Assembly: GCF_018500185.1 (NCBI RefSeq)
Contig: NZ_JAHBGI010000004.1
Span: 1-64,000, forward strand
Length of the DNA stretch: 64,000 nt
Source: Litoribacter ruber
GTDB lineage: Bacteria > Bacteroidota > Bacteroidia > Cytophagales > Cyclobacteriaceae
Direction of reading: 5' to 3'
Shown: piece by piece, positions 1 through 6,659 of the stretch
Numbering within the stretch: the first letter of the stretch is position 1
Layout of the letters: the number at the start of each line of letters is the position of its first letter
Made by a program: the position numbers and the translations under genes
The notes under the pieces: generated by a model
What the model saw: only the letters and a program-made list of their open reading frames with translations
Told to the model about the DNA's origin: nothing
Database searches by the model: none

Positions 1-11
1 TACAGAGGAAC

Positions 12-125
12 CCCCAAATTGCTCCTCAGAGCGGCATTGTCCTGTTGTGGTGTACTTGGTACTTGGTACCTAGTACTTTGTACCCATGCGTAAGTACGAA
101 GTTAGAAGTACGAGGTACGAAGGAA
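12..125. repeat. TAC-type heptamer array with conserved leader, copy 1
   Basis: A leader (about 15-50) is followed by five 7-bp units at 53-87: TACTTGG, TACTTGG, TACCTAG, TACTTTG, TACCCAT. A second arm follows at about 91-125 with units such as TAAGTAC, GAAGTTA, GAAGTAC and GAGGTAC, which read as TACTTC-type units on the other strand, so the whole is an imperfect inverted structure. The leader and five-unit array recur at 2215-2330 and 2470-2577. The array alone recurs at 13141-13175. No ORF is present. The 7-bp phase is read directly from the sequence; the function is unknown. Confidence 0.8.
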
Positions 126-137
126 AGGTAAGAAAAT

Positions 138-205
138 GGCCACAAAGGCCACAAAGTTTTCACGAAGTTTCACAAAGGCCACTTCGCGGAGAAAAATTTA
201 AAAGC
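138..205. repeat. CACAAAG-type interspersed repeat
   Basis: CACAAAG/CACGAAG motifs repeat at 9-11 bp spacing, ending with a segment reading ACTTCGCGGAGAAAA. Related sequence occurs three times between 9798 and 10255, and the tail segment recurs near 31033-31066. It is non-coding and looks like a dispersed intergenic repeat of unknown role. Confidence 0.65.
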
Positions 206-213
206 TTGAAAAA

Positions 214-242
214 AAAAGTGTCAAGTAAATTTAGGACGTGAC
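214..242. repeat. 29-bp dispersed repeat, copy 1
   Basis: These 29 bases match the reverse complement of 28052-28080 at 26 positions. The core reads GTGTCAAGTAAATTTAGG. Such a solitary shared end could be a relic of an insertion-sequence terminus, but no transposase is near either copy. Confidence 0.55.
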
Positions 243-251
243 AAATGATTC

Positions 252-297
252 GGAAAAAACCTTCCAGGTCAGTGAATGATTCGAGACCTGGAAGGTT
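252..297 (-). terminator. Intrinsic terminator of the 308-1414 gene
   Basis: A 13-bp perfect stem (258-270 with 284-296) containing CCTTCCAGGTC is followed on the minus strand by a T-run (A-run at 254-259). It lies just past the stop of the minus-strand gene ending at 308. Confidence 0.8.
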
Positions 298-307
298 GTG
301 TATGGGG

Positions 308-1414
308 TTAATTGAGTTTAAATGGAGTAGGTTGTTTTTTTGCCAGGCGGTAGGCGAAACCGAGGTTGACTAGGTAGTCGGCAAAGGCAGCGTCACCGTG
401 ACGGATGTTGTCCGGGGTGGAGTCTGCGATGTCGGTCAAGCTACGGGTCCTGTTGCGGATAAGGGCAATGGGGACATTGAGCGTGGTCGTAAAGTTACCG
501 ATCATATAACTGGCTCCCGGTTCCACGGAAATGATGTAGCCCGGACGGCGGAACCCGTCGCTTTCACCAATAAAGTCCCTTACCGGAATACCTTCGATTC
601 TTCCACCTAGCGAGAAACCCAATCCGTGGATTTTGGGGATGGTTTTCAGAAGCCCAGTTCTGAACGCATATTGATCCGGCACGCTCATAATACCCTCGCT
701 TTGACGGGCCCGGAAAGTTTGAGTGCCGTTGGTGTTTCTGGGGTTAAACATATAGAAGCCGTCATAATACCAGACCAGGTTGCCTGGTATAAACCAGTAG
801 CCCTGCATGTCGAGTATAAGCCCCACTCCACCATCGCCCAGCTGTATGGATTGGTCAACAGGCCGGGTTTGCGGTTCACCATTTGGCCCTACATTATAAA
901 AGGTCCCTAGGGCATTATAATCCCCGGTGGGCAGTTTGATGCCTGCTCCAAATGCCATGTTTCCGGATTTTGATTTTTCCTCACCCAAAATCCAGTACCC
1001 GGCCCCGATCCGCATGTCGGCCAGACCTCCACTATAAGTCATGTGACGCTCCGTTCTGCCATGTTCATAGAGGCTGCTTCTTTCATTGTAGGCCAAAGGC
1101 AGGCTAACAATTCCATATACCCTGCTGGAAAAGGCATAACTAATGTTGAAATCCAGTCCGTGGGACCAGTTGATGACTTCTGTGTTGTTGGCTACCCGTT
1201 CCCTTTCCTGGTGCGTGCCTCTGAAGTGGCGGAAGGATTTGAAGTAACGGTAGTTGGTATTGAAGTTCCATTCCCCTTTTTCGAGTAGGTTGCCCTGACC
1301 AATCGCATTGCCTACACCGGAGAATTGACGGATTGCCACACAACCCTGACCATAGGATTCCAGCCCGCACCATAAAAGGGCAGGAATCAATAAAGAGTAA
1401 AATTTTAATTTCAT
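308..1414 (-). CDS. Putative outer-membrane beta-barrel protein, unknown function
   Basis: An exported protein of 368 residues when started at the internal ATG at 1414, which places a clean signal peptide (MKLKFYSLL... ending ESYGQG) at the N-terminus; the upstream ATG at 1450 would add 12 residues without a signal. The mature part alternates aromatic and polar residues in short strands (for example WNFNTNYRYF), with many glycines and tyrosines, as in outer-membrane barrels. It broadly resembles the phenol-degradation MetA-like/transporter barrels, but I cannot assign a substrate. It follows the 1474-2010 gene by about 60 bases on the same strand, so the two are probably co-transcribed, ending at the hairpin at 252-297. 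Confidence 0.75.
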   Translation of the reverse strand: MKLKFYSLLIPALLWCGLESYGQGCVAIRQFSGVGNAIGQGNLLEKGEWNFNTNYRYFKSFRHFRGTHQERERVANNTEVINWSHGLDFNISYAFSSRVYGIVSLPLAYNERSSLYEHGRTERHMTYSGGLADMRIGAGYWILGEEKSKSGNMAFGAGIKLPTGDYNALGTFYNVGPNGEPQTRPVDQSIQLGDGGVGLILDMQGYWFIPGNLVWYYDGFYMFNPRNTNGTQTFRARQSEGIMSVPDQYAFRTGLLKTIPKIHGLGFSLGGRIEGIPVRDFIGESDGFRRPGYIISVEPGASYMIGNFTTTLNVPIALIRNRTRSLTDIADSTPDNIRHGDAAFADYLVNLGFAYRLAKKQPTPFKLN

Positions 1415-1473
1415 TGATTGAAGTAATAAGTGAGTTTGAACCCCTTTCATTTTGAAAGGTTAGAGAAAAATGT

Positions 1474-2010
1474 TCAAACTTCCGGAGGGGGAGAGGGTAC
1501 CGAGGAAGCTCGATGAATTAGCATGTTCTCAGCCTCGTGGGGGTAGCCATTTTTGGAGTGAAACAAAACAAAGGTCCTTTCCTGAAAATCAGGAAAGGTG
1601 AAGTCTTTATGGAATGAATAGACAAAGTTTTTCAGAGGAGAATTGGGCAGCTGCTCACCTGTGAGGCTGCTCACCCAGTTTTTGACCACCATGTCCAGGG
1701 TGTTTTGGGCGGTGTCGGGTGTGTACACCAGCTGTAGGGTGTCATTAGCATATCTTTGCTTGATTGCCCTGAATCTTTTCCCGTCCTTGCTGAATGTCAG
1801 GTTGGTTTCAGAAAACTCTTCCTGATCGGTCATGTAGGGAATGGAGATAGGTACTTCCAGTATGAGGGCATTAGGAGCAAAATCATCGCTATAGACCAAA
1901 TGGCTCCAATTTTCCTCAATATTTTGGGAAAGGGCCAGATAGAAGTAATAATACCCGAACTGGTAAAAAGAGAAAAACAATAAAAGCGCTATGGAAGCTG
2001 ACTTTCTCAT
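1474..2010 (-). CDS. Hypothetical membrane-anchored protein
   Basis: A 178-residue protein with an N-terminal hydrophobic segment (residues 5-28, LLLFFSFYQFGYYYFYL) that could be a signal anchor. The rest is predicted extracytoplasmic, with a proline-rich C-terminus (PSPPPEV). No family is recognised. It is the first gene of a probable two-gene unit with the downstream barrel gene at 308-1414. The repeat field at 2090-2690 lies directly upstream. Confidence 0.65.
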   Translation of the reverse strand: MRKSASIALLLFFSFYQFGYYYFYLALSQNIEENWSHLVYSDDFAPNALILEVPISIPYMTDQEEFSETNLTFSKDGKRFRAIKQRYANDTLQLVYTPDTAQNTLDMVVKNWVSSLTGEQLPNSPLKNFVYSFHKDFTFPDFQERTFVLFHSKNGYPHEAENMLIHRASSVPSPPPEV

Positions 2011-2102
2011 ACTAAAAACCTATGTGTTGTGAATTTAGTAAAATTATATGAGTTTATATTGGTTTCGTGAAAAATAAATTACGTTAGATTGGGGGTTTAC
2101 GT

Positions 2103-2345
2103 GATGGAATGTAGAATGATGAATGATGAAGTAATTCTCGGTGCACTGATGCCCCATCCGAAGAGCGTAGCTCGGAGGGAGGGAGGCGAGAATAAGAACG
2201 GTGGATATCAGAAAAGCCTACAAATTGCTTCACAGAGCGGTATTGTCCTGCGGTGTACTTGGTACCTGGTACGTTGTACTTGGTACCCAATCGAATGTAC
2301 GAAAATTAGAAGCTCGAAGTAGGTTTCGGGTCAGCCACGGAAGGG
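2103..2345. repeat. Composite intergenic repeat, unit 1
   Basis: The unit has three parts: TGATGAA-type heptamers (2103-2130: GATGGAA, TGTAGAA, TGATGAA, TGATGAA); a GC-rich hairpin-like block with GAGCGTAGCTCGG (about 2135-2185); and a leader plus TAC-type heptamers (2256-2290: TACTTGG, TACCTGG, TACGTTG, TACTTGG, TACCCAA). The 7-bp phase continues into an A-rich arm to about 2325. Unit 2 follows directly with the same order of parts. No credible ORF is present. Confidence 0.8.
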
Positions 2346-2346
2346 A

Positions 2347-2597
2347 AATGATGAATAATGATTGATGAATGATGAATAATGAAGTAAGTCTCGGTGCACT
2401 GATGCCCCATCCGAAGAGCGCAGCTCGGAGGGAGGGTCACGAAAGTAAGAAACGATGAATTACTGAAAAGCCTCCAAATTGCTCCTCAGAGCGGCATGTC
2501 CTGCGGTGTACCTGGTACGTGGTGGTTGTACTTGGTACCCATCCGTAAGTACGAAAATTAGAAGTTCGAAGTAGGTTTTGGGGCGGTCACGGGAATG
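2347..2597. repeat. Composite intergenic repeat, unit 2
   Basis: A near-direct repeat of 2103-2345: TGATGAA/TAATGAA heptamers at 2349-2383, the GC-rich block with GAGCGCAGCTCGG at about 2390-2440, the leader at 2470-2508, then TAC-type units at 2509-2542 ending in TACCCAT and the A-rich arm to 2577. One TAC-type unit has lost a base. Most differences from unit 1 are substitutions, which suggests duplication followed by drift. Confidence 0.8.
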
Positions 2598-2600
2598 GAA

Positions 2601-2690
2601 TGGTGAATGGTGAATGGTGAATGATGAATGTAGAATGTAGAATGATGAATGATGAATAAATACTCTCGGTACACTGATGTGCAGAACTAC
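2601..2690. repeat. Partial third unit with eight TGATGAA-type heptamers
   Basis: Eight consecutive 7-bp units at 2601-2656 (TGGTGAA three times, then TGATGAA, TGTAGAA, TGTAGAA, TGATGAA, TGATGAA) are followed by a truncated start of the GC-rich block (CTCGGTACACTGATG). This is the longest perfect TGATGAA-type array in the window. Confidence 0.8.
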
Positions 2691-2695
2691 AGATA

Positions 2696-2728
2696 TAAAA
2701 AAAAGTGAAGGAAATCAATCCTTCACTT
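2696..2728 (-). terminator. Terminator overlapping the end of the DUF4834 gene
   Basis: A 10-bp stem (2703-2712 with 2719-2728, AAGTGAAGGA) has an A-run at 2697-2704, giving a T-run on the minus strand. The stop codon of the DUF4834 gene lies in the loop, so the coding end and terminator overlap. Confidence 0.8.
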
Positions 2729-2975
2729 CTATGTAGTCCACGTATTCGCCGTCGATTTCGCGGGGCGGGGTGGGTTTCTTTTTTTCTGATTTGGGGATGA
2801 AATCCACATTTACATTGCCATCGGCAGGGCGGCTGCGGGGGCGTTCCTGCTGCTGCACATGTTGCATCTGGTCAAAAAACCGCTTTAGCTTGCTCTTCAA
2901 AAAGAAGCGGAGCAGGTTGGTGAAGATCCAGGACAATGCGAAGGTGATGATGATGAATTTTAAGATAAATCCCAT
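2715..2975 (-). CDS. DUF4834 family small membrane protein
   Basis: An 86-residue protein if started at MGFILK (2975). The earlier ATG at 3002 would add MTSNTNNYK and run into the carB terminator at 3001-3031, so the later start is preferred. One transmembrane helix (residues 2-22) is followed by a basic, Gln-rich cytoplasmic segment and a conserved-looking acidic end (GEYVDYIEVKD). The layout matches the DUF4834 family of Bacteroidota, whose function is unknown. It lies downstream of carB on the same strand but is separated from it by a terminator. Confidence 0.75.
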   Translation of the reverse strand: MGFILKFIIITFALSWIFTNLLRFFLKSKLKRFFDQMQHVQQQERPRSRPADGNVNVDFIPKSEKKKPTPPREIDGEYVDYIEVKD

Positions 2976-3000
2976 TTTGTAATTGTTGGTATTTGAAGTC

Positions 3001-3031
3001 AAAAACGAGGGAGCAGTATAAGACCGCTCCC
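3001..3031 (-). terminator. Terminator of carB
   Basis: GGGAGC (3009-3014) pairs with GCTCCC (3026-3031), and the A-run at 3001-3005 gives T's on the minus strand. It sits just after the carB stop. Confidence 0.65.
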
Positions 3032-3040
3032 GTATTAACC

Positions 3041-5860
3041 TTATCTACTTAAGTACAAGTTCCTCTCGCCGTAAATCTTTAGGAAATAATCATCCATAAG
3101 ATCGTCGATGAAGTAAATGGCTTCTCCGGTAGACTTCATCTCTGGACCGAGCTCTTTGTTGACATTCGGGAACTTGTGGAAGGAGAATACCGGCTCCTTG
3201 ATCGCATAGCCGTTTTTATACGGCTTGAAATCGAAATCTGTAACCTTTTTCTCTCCCAACATTACCTTTACGGCATAATTGACGTAAGGTTCTCTGTACG
3301 CCTTGCAAATGAAAGGAACCGTTCTGGAAGCTCTTGGGTTGGCTTCTATCACGTAAACCTTATCATTTTTGATGGCAAACTGAATATTGATCAAGCCCTT
3401 GGTCTTCAAGGCCAGGGCGATTTTCTCTGTGTAGGTTTCGATCTGTCTCATCACCAGGTCCCCCAAGTTGTAAGGAGGCAATACCGCATAAGAATCACCG
3501 GAGTGGATTCCGGCTGGTTCGATATGCTGCATGATACCGATAATATAGACGTTTTCACCGTCACAGATGGCATCTGCTTCCGCCTCTATGGCTCCCTCGA
3601 GGAAGTGATCTAGTAGGATTTCGTTGTTTGGAATATCCCGAAGTACGTTTACCACGTGCTCTTCGAGTTCTTTTTCGTTGATCACGATCTTCATTCCCTG
3701 GCCGCCCAATACATAAGAAGGTCTTACCAGTAGCGGGAAACCGATAGTTTTGCAAAGCTCAAGGGCCTCGTCTGTATTGTGGATAGTGCCAAATTCAGGG
3801 TAAGGCACATCGTTTTCTTTCAAAAGTGTAGAGAAGTGGCCTCTATCCTCAGCCAAATCCAAGGCTTCAAAGCTGGTACCAATGATTTTGATGCCGTATT
3901 TGTCAAGCTTCTCGGCAATCTTCAAGGCGGTCTGTCCACCCAGCTGCACGATTACGCCCTCAGGCTTTTCGTGGAGGATGATTTCATAGATGTGCTCCCA
4001 GAATACAGGCTCGAAATAAAGCTTGTCGGAAATGTCAAAATCCGTAGAAACCGTCTCCGGGTTACAGTTGATCATGATGGTCTCGTAGCCACACTCTTTG
4101 GCAGCAAGTACCCCATGCACACAGCTGTAGTCAAATTCGATTCCTTGGCCTACCCTGTTTGGTCCAGAACCAAGGACTACTATTTTCTTCTTATCTGTGG
4201 CAATACTTTCGTTTTCCTCACCGAATGAAGAGTAGTAGTAAGGAGTTTGGGCTTCAAATTCAGCGGCACAGGTATCCACTAATTTGTAGTCTCTCATGAT
4301 GCCCATTTCCTTGTAGCGCTTGTCAAAGACCTCGCTTTCAAGACATCCCATCAAGTGAGCTAGCTGCCTGTCTGCGTAGCCTTTCTTTTTGGCTGTAAGC
4401 ATAAGCTCCTTGGAGATGGTGTCCAGTTTGAACTTACTGATTTCTGCTTCCAGATGGATCAGTTCTTCAATCTGCTTGAGGAACCACTTGTCGATTTTGG
4501 TAAGTTCATATATGGTTTTGAAGGAAACGCCTAGTTTGAAGGCATCATATACGTGGAAAAGTCTGTCCCAGCTTGGATTGGCCAAGCTGTAAAGCAGGGC
4601 ATCCTGGTCTCTAAGCTCTTTTCCGTCGGCGCCAAGGCCGTTTCTTTTGATCTCCAATGACTGGCAGGCTTTCTGAAGGGCTTCTTGGAAGTTTCTTCCG
4701 ATACCCATCACTTCACCCACCGCTTTCATGGATAGACCAAGTTTCCTGTCAGAGCCCTTGAACTTATCAAAGTTCCATCTTGGGATCTTCACAATCACAT
4801 AGTCAATCGCCGGCTCAAAGAAAGCCGAAGTAGTGCCTGTGATGGAGTTTTGTATTTCGTCAAGGTTGTAACCCACCGCTAGCTTGGCAGCTACTTTGGC
4901 TATTGGATAACCGGTAGCTTTGGATGCCAGGGCTGAAGAGCGGGATACCCTTGGGTTTATTTCAATTCCGATAATTTGCTTGTTGTCAGGGCTTACAGAA
5001 AACTGTACGTTACATCCCCCGGCAAAATTACCGATTCCATTCATCATACGGATGGCCTGATTTCTCAGTTCCTGATACACGGTGTCGGGAAGCGTCATCG
5101 CCGGTGCCACTGTGATGGAGTCACCTGTGTGCACGCCCATAGGGTCAAAGTTTTCAATTGAACAGATCACCACCATATTACCGATGCTGTCTCTCAGTAC
5201 TTCCAGTTCGTATTCCTTCCAGCCCAAGATACTTTGCTCGATAAGTACTTCGTGGGTAGGAGAGGCGGTAAGGCCTGCTGTCAGTGCTTTTTCAAAGTCT
5301 TCAGCTTTTTCCACAAATCCGCCTCCGGTACCCCCGAGGGTGTAGGAAGGACGTATTACAAGCGGGAAACCGATTTCTTGGGCGATTTCGTGTCCCTGAA
5401 GATAGGATGTGGCTGTTCTACCCATGCAGACACCCACGCCAAGTTCTTCCAAGAGGGCTTTGAATTTCTCCCTGTTTTCTGCTGTGTCTATGGCATCAAT
5501 GTCCACCCCGATCATCCTGGTATTGAATTTCTTCCAGATTCCGGCCTTATCGCAGTCGATGGCCAGATTCAGAGCTGTCTGTCCACCCATGGTAGGAAGT
5601 ACGCAGTCGATATCCGGATGCTCGGTTAGAATTTTGACGATGGATTTTTTCTCCAAAGGCAATAGGTAAATGTTGTCCGCAGTCACTGGGTCAGTCATGA
5701 TCGTGGCCGGGTTTGAGTTGATAAGGGTAACTTTGATACCCTCTTCCCTCAAAGACCTGGCAGCCTGTGAACCGGCGTAATCAAATTCACAAGCTTGGCC
5801 GATAACGATGGGACCTGAACCGATAATGAGGACGTGTTTGATGCTACTATCTTTAGGCAT
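3041..5860 (-). CDS. carB: Carbamoyl-phosphate synthase, large subunit
   Basis: Makes carbamoyl phosphate from bicarbonate, ATP and glutamine-derived ammonia for pyrimidine and arginine synthesis; the small subunit CarA is not in the window. The 939 residues hold the two ATP-grasp halves: the N-terminal half starts IIGSGPIVIGQACEFDYAG, and the second half starts VLGSGPNRVGQGIEFDYSC near residue 560. Motifs include RPSYTLGGTGGG and RPSYVLGGQGM. The protein ends soon after PEMKSTGEAIYFIDD, so the C-terminal MGS-like allosteric domain found in the roughly 1070-residue E. coli enzyme is absent. A TAATTTTG -7 box lies upstream (5909-5916) and a hairpin follows (3001-3031). Confidence 0.97.
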   Translation of the reverse strand: MPKDSSIKHVLIIGSGPIVIGQACEFDYAGSQAARSLREEGIKVTLINSNPATIMTDPVTADNIYLLPLEKKSIVKILTEHPDIDCVLPTMGGQTALNLAIDCDKAGIWKKFNTRMIGVDIDAIDTAENREKFKALLEELGVGVCMGRTATSYLQGHEIAQEIGFPLVIRPSYTLGGTGGGFVEKAEDFEKALTAGLTASPTHEVLIEQSILGWKEYELEVLRDSIGNMVVICSIENFDPMGVHTGDSITVAPAMTLPDTVYQELRNQAIRMMNGIGNFAGGCNVQFSVSPDNKQIIGIEINPRVSRSSALASKATGYPIAKVAAKLAVGYNLDEIQNSITGTTSAFFEPAIDYVIVKIPRWNFDKFKGSDRKLGLSMKAVGEVMGIGRNFQEALQKACQSLEIKRNGLGADGKELRDQDALLYSLANPSWDRLFHVYDAFKLGVSFKTIYELTKIDKWFLKQIEELIHLEAEISKFKLDTISKELMLTAKKKGYADRQLAHLMGCLESEVFDKRYKEMGIMRDYKLVDTCAAEFEAQTPYYYSSFGEENESIATDKKKIVVLGSGPNRVGQGIEFDYSCVHGVLAAKECGYETIMINCNPETVSTDFDISDKLYFEPVFWEHIYEIILHEKPEGVIVQLGGQTALKIAEKLDKYGIKIIGTSFEALDLAEDRGHFSTLLKENDVPYPEFGTIHNTDEALELCKTIGFPLLVRPSYVLGGQGMKIVINEKELEEHVVNVLRDIPNNEILLDHFLEGAIEAEADAICDGENVYIIGIMQHIEPAGIHSGDSYAVLPPYNLGDLVMRQIETYTEKIALALKTKGLINIQFAIKNDKVYVIEANPRASRTVPFICKAYREPYVNYAVKVMLGEKKVTDFDFKPYKNGYAIKEPVFSFHKFPNVNKELGPEMKSTGEAIYFIDDLMDDYFLKIYGERNLYLSR

Positions 5861-5908
5861 GCTGTTGAGAGGTTTTTAGTCTGTTAAGAACTTTTGGCTA
5901 AATTGGTG

Positions 5909-5916
5909 CAAAATTA
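5909..5916 (-). promoter_or_regulatory. Candidate -7 box for carB
   Basis: On the minus strand this reads TAATTTTG, a match to the Bacteroidota -7 consensus TAnnTTTG, about 49 bases before the carB start. The matching -33 TTG is not convincing. Confidence 0.4.
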
Positions 5917-5995
5917 AACAAATAATCGAGAGATGCACGGTTGTGCTTGATAATTGGCGAATTGACTGTGTGAATTAAACAATATTAACGTTGGT

Positions 5996-6478
5996 TTACC
6001 GCCATTTAAAGGACTTCCCGTCTTTGGCCCTCATGGTACACAAAATTCCGTCCAAATGGTCATATTCATGCTGGATTAATTCAGATATGTCATCTTGAAC
6101 TTTCCAGATTTTCTTTTCCCAGTTATGGTCCAAATAATGCAGGGTGAGCGAGCGGTGTCGATCTACCTTTACCAGTAGGTTTGGAAAACTCATGCAGTCA
6201 TCCCACATTTCAAACTTTTCTTCACTCAAATTCTTCAGTTCCGGGTTGATGATCACGTAGGGCTTGTCCAGGTTGAGGTAAAACAGGCGCTTCATTATTC
6301 CCAGTTGGGGAGCGGCGATTCCTCTCCCAAAACCGTAATTGAGTCGGATATCCTCCATGGCCTCATGCAAGTCCTTGACCCAATCAGCCACAAAAGGAAG
6401 TTCCTCTTTAGTGATGGGTTCACAAGTTTCATATAGTCTGGGATCTCCAAGTTTTAGTATGTCATCTATGGTTTTCAT
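5996..6478 (-). CDS. Peptide deformylase-like metalloprotein
   Basis: A 160-residue protein of the peptide deformylase family, which removes the formyl group from new N-termini using a metal ion held by Cys-His-His. Motif 1 is GRGIAAPQ (51-58), motif 2 is DDCMS (93-97, with Cys95), and motif 3 is HEYDH (137-141). All metal ligands and the catalytic Glu138 are present, but motif 2 is DDCMS instead of EGCLS. It may be a second, specialised deformylase; whether the main def gene lies elsewhere cannot be seen here. It is followed by carB on the same strand. A long GTCTTCG heptamer array lies just upstream of its start. Confidence 0.85.
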   Translation of the reverse strand: MKTIDDILKLGDPRLYETCEPITKEELPFVADWVKDLHEAMEDIRLNYGFGRGIAAPQLGIMKRLFYLNLDKPYVIINPELKNLSEEKFEMWDDCMSFPNLLVKVDRHRSLTLHYLDHNWEKKIWKVQDDISELIQHEYDHLDGILCTMRAKDGKSFKWR

Positions 6479-6523
6479 TTAAATCTATTGGATTATTCGG
6501 ATTTGTGCTGGGAGCCTGTTTTA

Positions 6524-6586
6524 GAAAGACGGAAGACGGAAGACCGAAGACGGGAGACCGAAGACCGAAGACGGGAGACCGAAGAA
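6524..6586. repeat. GTCTTCG-type heptamer array, nine units
   Basis: Nine contiguous 7-bp units on the plus strand: GAAAGAC, GGAAGAC, GGAAGAC, CGAAGAC, GGGAGAC, CGAAGAC, CGAAGAC, GGGAGAC, CGAAGAA. Shorter arrays of the same family, in the opposite orientation, occur at 11220-11247 and 28199-28219. It lies between the DUF4301 gene and the deformylase-like gene. Confidence 0.85.
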
Positions 6587-6625
6587 AGCGACATCTTAGC
6601 ATCTGGGCAGGATTCTAGCAGGAAA

Positions 6626-6650
6626 CACCGCTGGTTTTAGCCCAGCGGTG
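6626..6650. repeat. 9-bp stem hairpin (REP-like)
   Basis: CACCGCTGG (6626-6634) pairs perfectly with CCAGCGGTG (6642-6650). It lies right after the DUF4301 stop on the minus strand but has no T-run, so it may be a REP-like hairpin or a weak transcript end. Confidence 0.5.
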
Positions 6651-6659
6651 CCCTACAGG

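Noticed and set aside
2601-2656. Tandem 7-bp arrays considered as a CRISPR array
   Set aside because: Units are far too short, have no spacers, and no cas genes are present.
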